Positions 22,130 through 32,859 of a stretch of DNA of 64,000 nucleotides are shown here, piece after piece; positions within the stretch are counted from its first letter, which is position 1, and every line of letters begins with the position of its first letter. Source of the stretch: Ashinkailepas kermadecensis (taxonomy: Eukaryota; Arthropoda; Thecostraca; Neolepadidae); assembly GCA_034440615.1 (NCBI GenBank), contig JAOTOM010005156.1, positions 298,501 through 362,500 of the forward strand, read 5' to 3'. The notes beneath the pieces were generated by a model. The model was given only the letters and a program-made list of their open reading frames with translations. It had not been told where the DNA came from and ran no database searches. The translations under genes were made by a program, and so were the position numbers.

Positions 22130-22540
22130 CCGCTGCTCTCACAGCCGGTGCTGTTCACGGCGCTGCTCTGTGAAGTGCCTGACCCGGCACACTGCTCTCA
22201 CAGCCGGTGCTGTTCTCGGCGCTGCTCTGTGAAGTGCCTGACCCGGTCCACTGCTCTCACAGCCGGTGCTGTTCTCGGCGCTGCTCTGTGAAGTGCCTGA
22301 CCCGGCACACTGCTCTCACAGCCGGTGCTGTTCACGGCGCTGCTCTGTGAAGTGCCTGACCCGGCACACTGCTCTCACAGCCGGTGCTGTTCTCGGCGCT
22401 GCTCTGTGAAGTGCCTGACCCGGCCCACTGCTCTCCCAGCCAGTGCTGTTCTCGGCGCTGCTCTGTAAGGTGTCTGACCCAGTTCTTTGCTCTCCCAGCC
22501 GGTGCTGTTCTCGGCGCTGCTCTGTGAAGTGTGTAACGAA
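22130..22540. repeat. 59-bp minisatellite, about seven copies
   Basis: Period 59 bp from successive ACAGCCGGTGCTGTT cores (22141, 22200, 22259). Units also share CGGCGCTGCTCTGTGAAGTG and CCTGACCCGG. A single diverged copy occurs 1.8 kb away at 24299-24375. Confidence 0.9.
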
Positions 22541-22857
22541 GCTGGTTGTGGAGACACTTTAATTCCAGAAATATACCCCTCCCCACTCATGTTGCGATAG
22601 GAATCATGCCAGGCCGGGCATTGACCGGCCGATCTGTCTCACACCTTACGTCGGCAAGTCGCCGACCGCGGCCGAGGCCAGCGGACTTTACTCCCCATCC
22701 CCCATTTCCGGCAGAGGTGCATAGATATCTGGGCCGGGTACCGCCGCCGTCTGACGGCGTGACCACGATGCAGGCCGCCGCTGTGTGAATGCCAGTGAGG
22801 TGATTTGACCGTCATGGGTGATGCATGTTAACAAGCCTATTCTGGGAACAGTCGGAC

Positions 22858-22901
<44 letters not shown>

Positions 22902-24742
22902 ATATGACTGAGAGATGAAAGGTGTATAGATGACAGTGGCATGACAGTAGTATGACTGGACGTGACAGGTACTGTCACTGTGGCAACAATATGTCAGGTA
23001 TGTCTCGAGTACAGTGTGTGTGTGGGATGACAGGTATGACATATGTCATACTCCGCGGCCAATATCGAATGTGTCTGTGATGTCAGGTGTGGTAATATGT
23101 ACGTGAGGATAGGTGAACGTATGGTCCATGCATGTACGTATGATTTATGAAGGTAATAGCAACATATAATAATGGTTGACTGCTGGATGAATGCTACTGT
23201 GTTTGTGGAATGTCAGATGACAGATGGGCTGTAACGCCCCGATCTGCCGGCTGCCTGTGTGCAGTGCGGTGCCGCCGAAACATATGAGTTCAGCAGCTCT
23301 GGTGTCAGACGCCAGGTCGCGGCGCAATGCCGCCGAATTGTGCCGAGATCAGCAGTAATTCCCACAAGCGGCCGAGCTCTGTTTGTAACCAGAGCTCTAA
23401 GAATGTCTCTGAGGTCTGAGGGACGGCGCGACCCGCCGGTGCAGTAGAGTTCGCCGGGTGCGAGCCATTGTTGTCGGGTCGTCGTATGTCCAGGGCTGTT
23501 GCCCTGGAATGCGAAGACCGCCACATGACCATGACGTGGCCTGGCATGGAGCCAGGGGCGTTGGCCGTCGAGATTAGCTCGTGGAGAGCCGAGAGCGCTC
23601 CACGGTCTAATGTCTAATCTCTGGCCACTGGCCGTCAGGCCAGTCGCCAGAGGTGCGTCTGAGGACTCTGCCTGAGAGTCGCTGTGTGACTGCTAAGATG
23701 TAAGCTTACGAGATGAGAATTGTAGCGCGTATGAAGATCAATCAGTATGTAAGCTGAATTTTCTGTTGTCTCTGACGCCTCTATGAATATTTGGACTTGA
23801 GATGAGAGACTGAGATGCTGTATGAAGATGTGAGCGCTGATATGTGTGGTAGCCTACTGAAGAGTCGTCTGTCAAGCAGTTGAAGCTGTCTGTCGTTTAA
23901 TGGCCCAATGTACTGATGTATGAAGATGTGACTGTTGTATGACAAGCTGTATGAAGATGCGGGATGGCGGTGTAAATTTTCGTGTTAAGCGCGATGGAAG
24001 TGGTGCGTTATTGAAAGGCATTATTGTATTAATTTTGGTCTAAGTGCAGCACTATTGAAACTGAAATCGTCGCCATTTAACTGATAATTAAAGACGCAAA
24101 TATAAGTGCTGGATTTGATGGTGCCTGTCAAGAGATGTGCAGACCAGAGCTCTGAAATTGAGACATAGAGCTATTGAATTTATACCCGGGGTTTGTCGTC
24201 AACGTTGAGGTCCATAGTTCTATCACGTAGCCCAGAGAAGTCTGCCCCCGACATAAGTGAGATACCAAACATGGGAGGAACTTCCCTACAAGTGTATGAC
24301 CCAGCCCACTGCTCTCCCAGCCAGTGCTCCCCGCGCCGTCCATGCCTCGTTATCGACGCTGCTCCGTGAAGCCGTGTGCCTCATCACGTCTTACGGAATA
24401 CAGAGTGGTCACATCTGGCCACAACACTCTCGGAATAGATTATTGGCCCCTCGCGGCGTTTTAGCACTTCTTTATACAGTCACACGCCTCATCGCGCCCA
24501 CACGAGTGGTCACAGGTGACGGCCGCACGCTCATAACTCTGCCGTTCATGAGTCGTTTTATGTACTTCATTATATACCCATTCACTCCTCTTGTTTATTA
24601 CTTGCGTCATCACTGTTGCCTTCGTGCACTGTGCTCTGCTTGACTTACACCACCCGCCATTTTCTCCACACGTTATTTAAATTCCCTCTACAGCATGCCG
24701 ACGGCCGCCGTCGGCAAGACCAGAGGCGAGGCGCAGACCCGT
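22541..24742. other. Intron 5 sequence with a (TG)n tract at 22860-22900
   Basis: No gene recognised. It holds about 20 TG dinucleotides (22860-22900), a loose TGTATGAAGATG repeat at 23815-23965, and a lone copy of the 59-bp unit at 24299-24375. Confidence 0.55.
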
Positions 24743-24990
24743 CCAGTCGCCGCGTGATTGGTCCGCCCGCCCGTCCAGTCGCCGCGTGTTTGGTCCGCCC
24801 GCCCGTCCAGTCGCCGCGTGTTTGGTCCGCCCGCCCGTCCAGTCGCCGCGTGTTTGGTCCGCCCGCCCGTCCAGTCGCCGCGTGTTTGGTCCGCCCGCCC
24901 GTCCAGTCGCCGCGTGTTTGGTCCGCCCGCCAGTCCAGTCGCCGCGTGTTTGGTCCGCCCGCCCGTCCAGTCGCCGACGTGGTCCAGTCG
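24743..24990. repeat. 32-bp minisatellite, about eight copies
   Basis: Unit with GTCCAGTCGCCGCGTGTTTG followed by GTCCGCCCGCCC, period 32 bp (for example 24781 to 24813). Very GC-rich; it gives open frames on both strands that I regard as spurious. Confidence 0.9.
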
Positions 24991-25735
24991 CCCGCTCCCA
25001 GTATCGTCAGGTCAGCACCGTCTCGCCGGCCCATCGGCCAGACGGCAATTACGGCTGCGGCTCTGCGCCGGCCTGCGTTATACTCGCCGGACGCTGGCAG
25101 GCGCCTCTTTACGGGCGACGACGGTGACGCCAGGCTCACATGGTCAGGCAATACTGGACCAAGTGCGCTCTCTCCCTTACAGTGACCATCGCAGTCATTG
25201 CGTTCAATTCATTTTCGGCGAAACATCTGATGCAATTATACAAATTAGAAAATGCAGTTAGAAACTTAGCTATGCACATTGCCAACAACCCTGAAACATT
25301 AAATGGATTGGTGCTAGATGCAGCTTCTACATCGTGTATCTCTTGGACGTCTTTGATACACATCATCGAATGGTGTAAACACAAATACACATTGTTCACA
25401 TATGTGCGCAAAATTATCCACTGAAGTGCCGTTTTGAACCCGAAATTCCTATTTTGATAGTGATCGGAGTAGTCTACTTTGCCCGACTCGCTGTCGTCTA
25501 AATAACACACCTGCTAACATAATTTCAGCTCACTGCGACCGACAACACTTCCACGACCCCCATCGCTCAGGTGACTCCAACCTTCCCTCCCCTCCCCATC
25601 CTTAGCGCCGAACGTTGCGAACACTTGAGTAATATAGCTACTCCATAAAGCTGCCAGGGCCTTTTAGCGTCGATAGTTTCTCGCATCTAATTCCTGGTGC
25701 CGACATTAACCACGAAGCAGCCGATGCGTGGCCGA
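24991..25735. other. Intron 5 sequence, unexplained open frames on both strands
   Basis: At 25136-25510 an AT-richer stretch is open for 94 codons on the plus strand and 124 on the minus strand. Neither product is recognised. No splice context ties it to HEATR5. Confidence 0.4.
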
Positions 25736-26045
25736 CGTGAGCACACAGCTGGGTATGCGGGTGTGGAGAGGGAGGGACCGACACCAACAGCCACGTCCCA
25801 GGACACATGTGAGCACACAGCTGGGTATGTGGGTGTGGGGAGTGAGGGTCCAACACCAAGCGAGGGTCGGACACCATCGGCGGCGTCCCAGAACACACGC
25901 CCAGCTCAGCATTGCACTGACGCCTGTATCTTGCACGTCCCAGGACACAGGTCCAGCTCAGCATTGCACTGACGCCTGCATCTTGCACGTCCCAGGACAC
26001 AGGTCTAGCTCAGCATTGCACTGGCGCCTGTATCTTGCACGGACA
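25736..26045. repeat. Two short tandem repeats in intron 5
   Basis: First, two copies of a roughly 65-bp unit containing GTGAGCACACAGCTGGGTAT. Then three copies of a roughly 57-bp unit containing CAGCTCAGCATTGCACTG and TTGCACGTCCCAGGACACA. Confidence 0.85.
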
Positions 26046-26487
26046 ACTCTGCCCGTCGCCGCGCTAAATAAATAAACGACGACACGTGTCGACCCACAGC
26101 GTGATGTGGTTGGGCCGCGCGGCAGGACAACGCCATCAATAGTGGACGACGGCACAGCCTGGCAAACAACAGGCGACACGGCGTCAACATTGGCCGTGCC
26201 GCCGGCGGCCACACTGCCGGCGTGTGTTCGCTCCGAAGTGATGGTGGCACACGGCGATGTTGCAGAACAGCCGGCTTGGCCAGCGGTGGGTGGATCCGAT
26301 ATAACACGTCCCCCACCAGGGAGAGCGCCGAGTGCACTGGCGCCTGGTCTCCCGGTGTATATTCCAACTTTCCCAAGCAATGGCGTGTTGCCTACTGTGT
26401 GCCATATCCCCGAGTGCGCTAGCCTGCCCGCTGGCATGCCTAGTCACAACAGACCCGTGTCTCCACGTCCACTGTCCATGCACCTAC

Positions 26488-26665
26488 CCTTGGTGTCCCT
26501 GGGCGGTGGCAGCTGGGTCTGCGCCACGAGCGTGCCCAGCAGGCGAGCAACGGCGCAGCGGGCCTCGTAGTTGGAGCCGTCGAACGCGCGGAAACAGAGC
26601 GTAGCCACGCTTTCCAGCTCCGAGGTGTACAGGAACGGAGCGTGCGCGATCATCTCCTGCAGACA
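26488..26665 (-). CDS. HEATR5: HEATR5 exon 5, acceptor end amplified in tandem
   Basis: 178 nt, phase 0 in and phase 1 out. It encodes CLQEMIAHAPFLYTSELESV, then ATLCFRAFDGSNYEARCAVA and RLLGTLVAQTQLPPPRDTK. This corresponds to the family stretch CL.E......F..T.ELE..ATLCF.A..GSNY..R.AV..LLG. The acceptor is CTCTGCGCAG before 26665 and the donor is CCAAGG|GTAGGT after 26488. The acceptor plus the first 12 codons also occur at 26751 and 26836 upstream in transcription. Those extra copies run into unrelated intronic sequence and would shift the frame, so only the copy nearest the full exon gives the family protein. Confidence 0.92.
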
Positions 26666-26885
26666 CTGCGCAGAGGGTGATCGACTGTGACCTGAGGGCA
26701 TCTCTTATAGAAACCAGGAACGGAGCGTGCACGATCATCTCCTGCAGACACTGCGCAGCGGGAGATCGACTGTGACCTGAGGGCATCTCTTATAGAAACC
26801 AGGAACGGAGCGTGCGCGATCATCTCCTGCAGATACTGCGCAGAGGGAGATCGACTGTGACCTGAGGGCATTTCTCTTATAGATG
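26651..26885. repeat. 85-bp repeat carrying the exon 5 acceptor, three copies
   Basis: CATCTCCTGCAGA cores at 26651, 26736 and 26821 give an 85-bp period. On the gene strand every unit has ATCGACTGTGACCTGAGGGC upstream, then a (C/T)TCTGCGCAG or CGCTGCGCAG acceptor and codons for CLQEMI(A/V)HAPFL. Only the leftmost copy continues into the full exon 5. Confidence 0.9.
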
Positions 26886-27946
26886 CCAGCAACAAGGGCT
26901 GGTCATCTCGATCACAGTGCACATCTTATTTAGACACTTACAGATATCACTGATCGAAGATCATCTGATTTACTGTGCACATTTCCCGCAAGTGTCATTC
27001 AGACATCAGTGACTATTGGGACGGTAAATAGATGTCCTGTGAACGATAAATACATACTTGGGATATATCCTGTACAAAGTGAGCGAACCTGCTCGACTGA
27101 AAAACGACATGAAAAATGTCATCATCTGTGGAAAATGCACACGGCATTTAGAGCAGCTAACATAATCCAGATAAACTGCATAAGACTCCAGTCTTCATAA
27201 AGTTGCTTCAACTGATGTTTGCGTTCAGGAAATCACACAAACCGGACTTAAATACAACTCGGGAATTATTTTCCTGGTATCAACCAAGTTTCCGTCCAGA
27301 AATTTGCATTCTAGATTTTGAGAGGGCCAATAAATGGTCGGAAACATACCTTATGCTAAGGACGTAGCCGGAAAATAAGCTACGTCTTATAATTTACCTA
27401 ACATATAACAAGATTCGACTACGATTTTCTATCTTGTACATGTTTCCTACGATTGAAAACTGCTCCGGAAACTCATTGCCAACAAGCTTCGAGATAAAAA
27501 AAGCAGCGCCAGTACACATCGCCAGAAGTAGATGTTTCACGCATGATCTCATACCATCCCCTGAATCTGTTCAATTTGGCACCTTTGTCGGCGCAAGAAG
27601 CCAGGTTATGAGGAATCACCTGGTCACCAGTTATCTCTAATAAGTGGCACAACACTCGTTTAGAATACCCAAATACCCACACTTTTGTCGTTGTTCGTGG
27701 GGCCTGGACCAACAACAAAAAAGAGCGTCAACAAAAACACCCAATTAGGTCGAGGAAAGCCCGAAAACGTTGCCCACACACAAACAGCGACCTAATGCAG
27801 CCGCTGAGGACGGAGCCACCACCCACCCGCCCGTAAAACCGACACTTTAGGGCCGGCCCGGCGACACGGCTAATCAAAACCGCGCCTGGCTCACAGAAAA
27901 CGAACACTGCCGTACGGGCCCCGGGGAGCGGATATACCGTCGACCG
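26886..27946. other. Intron 4 sequence, no gene seen
   Basis: Unique AT-moderate sequence. Short open frames without domains. Confidence 0.5.
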
Positions 27947-27984
27947 GTGACGGAGAATATATCTCACACATCAGCCCTGGGGAC

Positions 27985-28850
27985 ACGTTACGTCAGTCCT
28001 CGGGGAATAGAAGACCCACACCACGTCAGTCCCCGGGGAATAGCCACACCCACATCAACTCGGAAAAAGATTCCATGTCAGCTCGGGAAGCAGACACCCC
28101 GCATCAGTCCAGGGGAGTACACAGTCCACATCATCGCAGGAAAGCAGACACCCTACATCAGTCCAGAGGAGCAGACAGACCACATCAGCGCAGGGAAGCA
28201 GACAGCCCACATCAGCTCTGGGGAGCAGACATTCTACACTAGCCCTGGGGAGCAGACACCGTACATCAGCTCTGGGGAGCAGACACCCTACGTCAGCTCT
28301 GGGGAGCTGACACCCTATATCAGCTCTGGGGAGCAGACACCCTACATCAGCTCTGGGGAGCTGACACCCTACATCAGTTCTGGGGAGCAGACACCCTACA
28401 CTATCCCTGTGGAGCAGACACCCTACATCAGCTCTGGGGAGCTGACACCCTACATCAGCTCTGGGGAGCAGATACCCTACATCAGCTCTGGGGAGCAGAC
28501 ACCCTACACTAGCCCTGTGGAGCAGACACCCTACATCAGCTCTGGGGAGCTGACACCCTACATCAGCTCTGGGGAGCAGACACCCTACATCAGCTCTGGG
28601 GAGCTGACACCCTACATCAGCTCTGGGGAGCAGACACCCTACACTAGCCCTGTGGAGCAGACACCCTACATCAGCTCTGGGGAGCTGACACCCTACGTCA
28701 GCTCTGGGGAGCAGACACCCTACATCAGCTCTGGGGAGCAAACACCCTACATCAGTTCTGGAGAGCAGATGTATCAGCTCTGGGGAGCAGACATCAGCAC
28801 CCTACAGCAGAACACCCTACATCAGCTCTGGAGAGCAGACACCCTAGCTG
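27985..28850. repeat. 27-bp minisatellite, about 30 copies, open for 316 codons
   Basis: Unit GAGCAGACACCCTACATCAG then CTCTGGG, period 27 bp. Because 27 is a multiple of three, a plus-strand frame 27947-28897 reads repeats of SGEQTPYIS, and a minus frame reads LLPRADVGC. Units at the left end (27990-28200) are strongly diverged while the centre is nearly uniform, as expected of a minisatellite. I do not call a gene: no signal peptide, domain or promoter was recognised, and it sits inside HEATR5 intron 4 on the other strand. Confidence 0.9.
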
Positions 28851-29338
28851 GAGAGGACAGCTGGAGAGGACCCCTGATTATTGGAAATGGTCACTGAACG
28901 CTAGAGGAGACTGGACTGGGATGCCCAAGAGGCTTGGAAGAGGTCCCTATGAGCCGAACAGGGGCCCCTGGTGATCTAAAGATTCCCCAGGGGCAAGCGA
29001 TCGTTTTGAGGAATACCGAGAGCCAATTCCAGAGCTAGAATGTCATTGCCAGCCCGAAAAAAAACTTAAGGAGTAGGAGGTCCCCAAGAGCCAGAACGGA
29101 CCGGACTACGATGCTTCTAAGGCTTGGGAGTAACACTGGGGGATGAACAGAGCCACCTAAGAACTAAGGGGAGTTCCGAGAACTGGCGATGTTTGCGAAA
29201 AATTGTGAGGCCTGTCTCAGAGCTGTTTTGTCACGAAGGAAGAGGTGGATAAGGTCACTGCAAGCCTCGCAGGTCGCTTTACGGAAGCCCTCGTCGTCAA
29301 GGGAAAACAAAAATTTCACAAGTTCTCGCCTGCTGATG
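28851..29338. other. Intron 4 sequence with an unexplained minus-strand frame
   Basis: A minus frame at 29358-29164 reads SRRELVKFLFSLDDEGFRKA then CEACSDLIHLF; it looks protein-like but I do not recognise it. It may belong to the same decayed element as the adjacent FLYWCH-like stretch. Confidence 0.35.
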
Positions 29339-29399
29339 TTACGACTGTTTTGGTACATGTATTGTCGAACGACGAGGGACGTGCCGTGAAGGTGTAACG

Positions 29400-29690
29400 A
29401 TAGGTGGACAAAGACAAGCTAGACACGAGACAGAAACAATTGGTGCACATATGAAACATGGTTTGGTATCGCAGCTACTTGCAGATTTGTGTGTTGATCT
29501 GTCTTCGGGCATATAACAAAAACTTTTGATCGTTTCCATGTCCTCAAATATGCAAACGATACTTCGATGCTCTTCTGACGGGGCATGGTTGTGACGTGAT
29601 GCACCTCCATATTTCTCGGTTGGATACATGTGTGTTCTAAACATACAATCATTGTGCAACCATGGTGTATACCTTGCCCTCATGAATCCC
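29400..29690 (-). pseudogene. Possible FLYWCH-type zinc finger remnant
   Basis: The minus frame from 29683 reads YTPWLHNDCMFRTHMYPTEK, then YGGASRHNHAPSEEHRS. The W...C followed about 20 residues later by HNHAP resembles the C-x(n)-H-x-H end of FLYWCH zinc fingers, which occur in MULE-type transposon proteins. The aromatic N-terminal F-L-Y-W part is not visible and no transposase is found, so this is a fragment at best. Confidence 0.35.
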
Positions 29691-30299
29691 TACGGATCGT
29701 GTTTTCTGTGAGAATACAAGCATTAACAGATGTCAGGAAGCGTTCTCGGGGAAAGAAATTGAGACGCATTTACTCAGCGAAATAACTGGATATAGCAAAA
29801 CACAGGCTACTGGTGCCGACCACAGTTCAATTGAGGCCAACGGCCACTTCTGACATTAGTAGGCGCCTTGTATCTTATACAGATAACTGGATATTTGAGG
29901 CAAATAAGTGCATTAGAAGACATAGATCCACACAATGCCAGAGAACACGTTGCTACGTGTTATCAAACCGCATCTCGATTTTGGGCGGAGAGACGGCCGA
30001 GTTAGTAGCTCAATCTTCGAAAGACTTCAAATATGGCAGCTTGTGCTCTCCAAATAAGGATTTATAGAAAAACACGCTGTTATTTATTTGCTATATATCA
30101 AGCCAAAACATGGTCCTTCCATTCTGTTAAGTAGAAAAATGTAACGGGCATCGAGGTCACCGGCGGTCACGTGACCCGAGGTCATGGAGTAACTATTGTA
30201 TTATTCATCACATATTACACATACTGTCAGAATTAGATTCCTTGTATCTTTGCGAGTTAAAAAATGTCTGGATATTTATATTTTGACTGATAACTAACT
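29691..30299. other. Intron 4 sequence, no gene seen
   Basis: AT-rich unique sequence. An 84-codon plus frame at 29813 has no recognised product. Confidence 0.45.
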
Positions 30300-30500
30300 T
30301 AGTTATCGACCACCGAACACAACCTTGCAGCGTGACCTTCCATAAATTCCCGAGACTATAACTCCTGAACCGTTGATCTGATCGAAGTAAAATTTCCACA
30401 GGTGGATTCAGGGCATAAGATAACCCTATATATCAATTTTGCTCAAAATCTGAGACATGAGTAAACCGGGCCCTGGTCGATCTGTCGTGGAATGCCCAAT
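30300..30500 (-). repeat. Dispersed repeat, copy D (partial)
   Basis: Shares ATAACTCC(T)GAACCGT..., AAAATTTCCA and GGTCGATCTGTCGTGGAA with the plus-strand reading of copy B (60826-61000). It is the reverse complement of copies at 54218 and 57331. Confidence 0.6.
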
Positions 30501-30649
30501 ACTTTCCCAATACGTGAAATACTTGGTCGTGATAACGGAGGGGTTGGTGCTGCAAGGTTGGATGAAGGGGATGCTGACAAGAGGTGGATGAAGGGGATGC
30601 TGACAAGAGGTGGATGCTGGAATTTGAAGAGAGGGATGAACGACGGAGA

Positions 30650-31020
30650 CTATGTGAGTTCCCGGAAACACCTCCGTGTTTCCACACCCCCTATCGGGGC
30701 GGCTGTGTTAACCCGAGGGAGCGCCATTTCCCTAGCCAGCCGAGTAACGATGGCTGACTCACTGTGGTGACAAACATCCGAGAGATGTCCACCGCCGACC
30801 CCCGCCTTCAGCACCTTACCGACGCATACGCTGTAACGTAAGACACTTTTAAAGTAAATGTACACTTGCCTTAAACATGCTTGCAAAACCCACTCGTTTT
30901 AAAGGCGTCACAAATGGTCCGGTCTATGGTCCGGCACGGTCTATGGTCCGCAAATGGTCTATGGTTCGGCACGCCGCTAAACACCCCCCTTCCCCCTCCC
31001 ACACTGCATGAATCTTATTG
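30650..31020 (-). repeat. Second copy of the 6.7-kb gag-element sequence
   Basis: CGCCTTCAGCACCT, AAATGTACACTTGCCT, TTTTAAAGGCG and GGTCCGGCACG recur in the same order and orientation as at 6700-6900. A 20-bp block with GGTCTATGGTCCG is repeated locally two to three times. No continuous frame; a decayed retroelement fragment. Confidence 0.6.
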
Positions 31021-31479
31021 GTGGTCGGGTAGCCTTTTGTTTATTGATACAGATTCATACCTACACTTTTTGCCGGTGTTTAGTGCATGTGCATTGCCCA
31101 ATGCTAAGGCATAATTTTCATCTTCCTAGATAGATTTTCGCTACAGGTTGATTAAGCATTGTGATTAATTATGTATTTGCATCCCATAATTCATCCTAGG
31201 TCCAGCTGTGACTGCTGATACCAGCTAAAAAAAAAACACAAGAGGCGGTGATCAAAACGTTGTAAAAGTGCATTATAGTTCAACCACAGCCCGTACTATC
31301 TCTGCCTATGTGTTTGGAAGATGATGAACGTTTTAGTCTTGAATGAAAAGCAAAAAAGAAACTGATTGTGATTTTCGACGTAAAGCGGTGGACATTTTTC
31401 CACTGCATGCAGACACCTCGTGTCAGCTCCGACGGATACCAGGACTGCCTCCGTCCAGGGTCCGACATCAGCCAGGTGC
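31021..31479. other. Intron 4 sequence, no gene seen
   Basis: AT-rich stretch with a short poly(A) run at 31228. Nothing recognised. Confidence 0.5.
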
Positions 31480-32160
31480 TGCTGACTGACAGTCACCGGT
31501 ATACCGGTCACCTGGGACCCGACACAAATGCGGCGCCGAGGCTGACAGTCAGTGGTACCGGACACCTGGGATCCGACACGAATGTAGCGCTGAGGCTGAC
31601 AGTCACCGGTATACCGGTCACCTGGGACCCGACACAAATGCGGCGCCGAGGCTGACAGTCAGTGGTACCGGACACCTGGGATCCGACACGAATGTAGCGC
31701 TGAGGCTGACAGTCACCGGTACCGGTCACCTGGGACCCGACACAAATGCGGCGCCGAGGCTGACAGTCAGTGGTACCGGACACCTGGGATCCGACACGAA
31801 TGTAGCGCTGAGGCTGACAGTCACCGGTATACCGGTCACCTGGGACCCGACACAAATGCGGCGCCGAGGCTGACAGTCAGTGGTACCGGACACCTGGGAT
31901 CCGACACAAATATGGCGCTGAAGCTGACAGTCACTGGCGCTGGAGGCTGACTGTCACTGGTACCGGGCACCTGGGACCAGACACAAATGTGGCACTGATG
32001 CTGGCAGTCACTGGTATCTGGCGCTGGAGGCTGACAGTCACCGGGATCGGACAAGTGGGATCTGACACAAATATGGCGCTGAAGCTGACAGTCACTGGCG
32101 CTGGAGGCTGACTGTCACTGGTACCGGGCACCTGGACCCGACACAAATGTGGTGCCGAGG
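31480..32160. repeat. Roughly 54-bp minisatellite organised as 108-110 bp dimers
   Basis: Two half-units alternate: one with GACACAAATGCGGCGCCGAG, one with GACACGAATGTAGCGCTGAG. Both continue with GCTGACAGTCA(C/G) and a GGTACCGG or GGTATACCGG variant. Dimers are regular to about 31920, then degenerate to 32160. Confidence 0.9.
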
Positions 32161-32210
32161 CGACTCGTGCCAGATGATCCGGCTAGCGGCAGAATATCGG
32201 CCACACCAGG

Positions 32211-32718
32211 CTACCAGACTGACTCCGACAGCGAAGGTACGGGCACATTCGGCAGACGATGTTGACAGTGGAGTGACGATGGTGACGCACTTACGGCGGC
32301 GGCGGCGCAGCGGACGGCCATGACGCGGTCGGTCAGACGGTGTTGACAGTGGAGTGACGATGGTGACGCACTTACGGCGGCGGCGGCGCAGCGGACGGTC
32401 ATGACGCGGTCGGTTAGACAGTGTTGACAGTGGAGTGACGATGATGACGCACTTACGGCGGCGGCGGCGCAGCGGACGGCCATGACGCGGTCGGTCAGAC
32501 GGTGTTGACAGTGGAGTGACGATGGTGACGCACTTACGGCGGCGGCGGCGCAGCGGACGGCCATGACGCGGTCGGTTAGACAGTGTTGACAGTGGAGTGA
32601 CGATGATGACGCACTTACGGCGGCGGCGGCGCAGCGGACGGCCATGACGCGGTCGGTTAGACAGTGTTGACAGTGGAGTGACGATGATGACGCACTTACG
32701 GCGGCGGCGGCGCAGCGG
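32211..32718. repeat. 81-bp array of the exon 4 end plus donor, six copies
   Basis: Donors (GT on the minus strand) lie at 32294, 32375, 32456, 32537, 32618 and 32699, exactly 81 bp apart. On the gene strand each unit has CGACCGCGTCATGGCCGTCC, a GCCGCC run, GTAAGTGCGTCA, then CACTCCACTGTCAACACTGT. The copy at 32700 joins the real exon 4. The frame is open through all six: each extra unit would encode [14 protein letters not shown] followed by VSAS(S/P)SSLHCQHC, 27 residues. Confidence 0.93.
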
Positions 32719-32859
32719 ACGGCCATGACGCGGTCGGTCATGCAGTGGCGGGCCACCTTGTAGATGTCGCGGTGTACGCTGGCCGCCGCCGAGTCCATGC
32801 CGGCACACAGCTTCTCCAGTGTTCGCATCACCTCACAGCGCGTCAGCGACTCTGCCGAC
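32700..32859 (-). CDS. HEATR5: HEATR5 exon 4, donor end amplified in tandem
   Basis: 160 nt, phase 2 in and phase 0 out. It codes for [20 protein letters not shown], then [18 protein letters not shown] and [13 protein letters not shown], matching the family segment S...RCE...L.K...G....A.S.HRDIYK.A...LTDR.MAVRCA.AK. The acceptor is GTCTCCAG before 32859. The first donor met in transcription is GCCGCC|GTAAGT after 32700. The last 14 or so codons together with this donor are repeated five more times downstream in 81-bp steps, so six identical donors compete and every one keeps the reading frame. Exon 5 starts in phase 0 with CLQEM, completing the conserved A-K/A-CL.E motif. Confidence 0.92.

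Noticed and set aside
27985..28850. CRISPR array
   Set aside because: Repeats here and in the other 21-67 bp arrays are contiguous with no unique spacers, and the window is eukaryotic.
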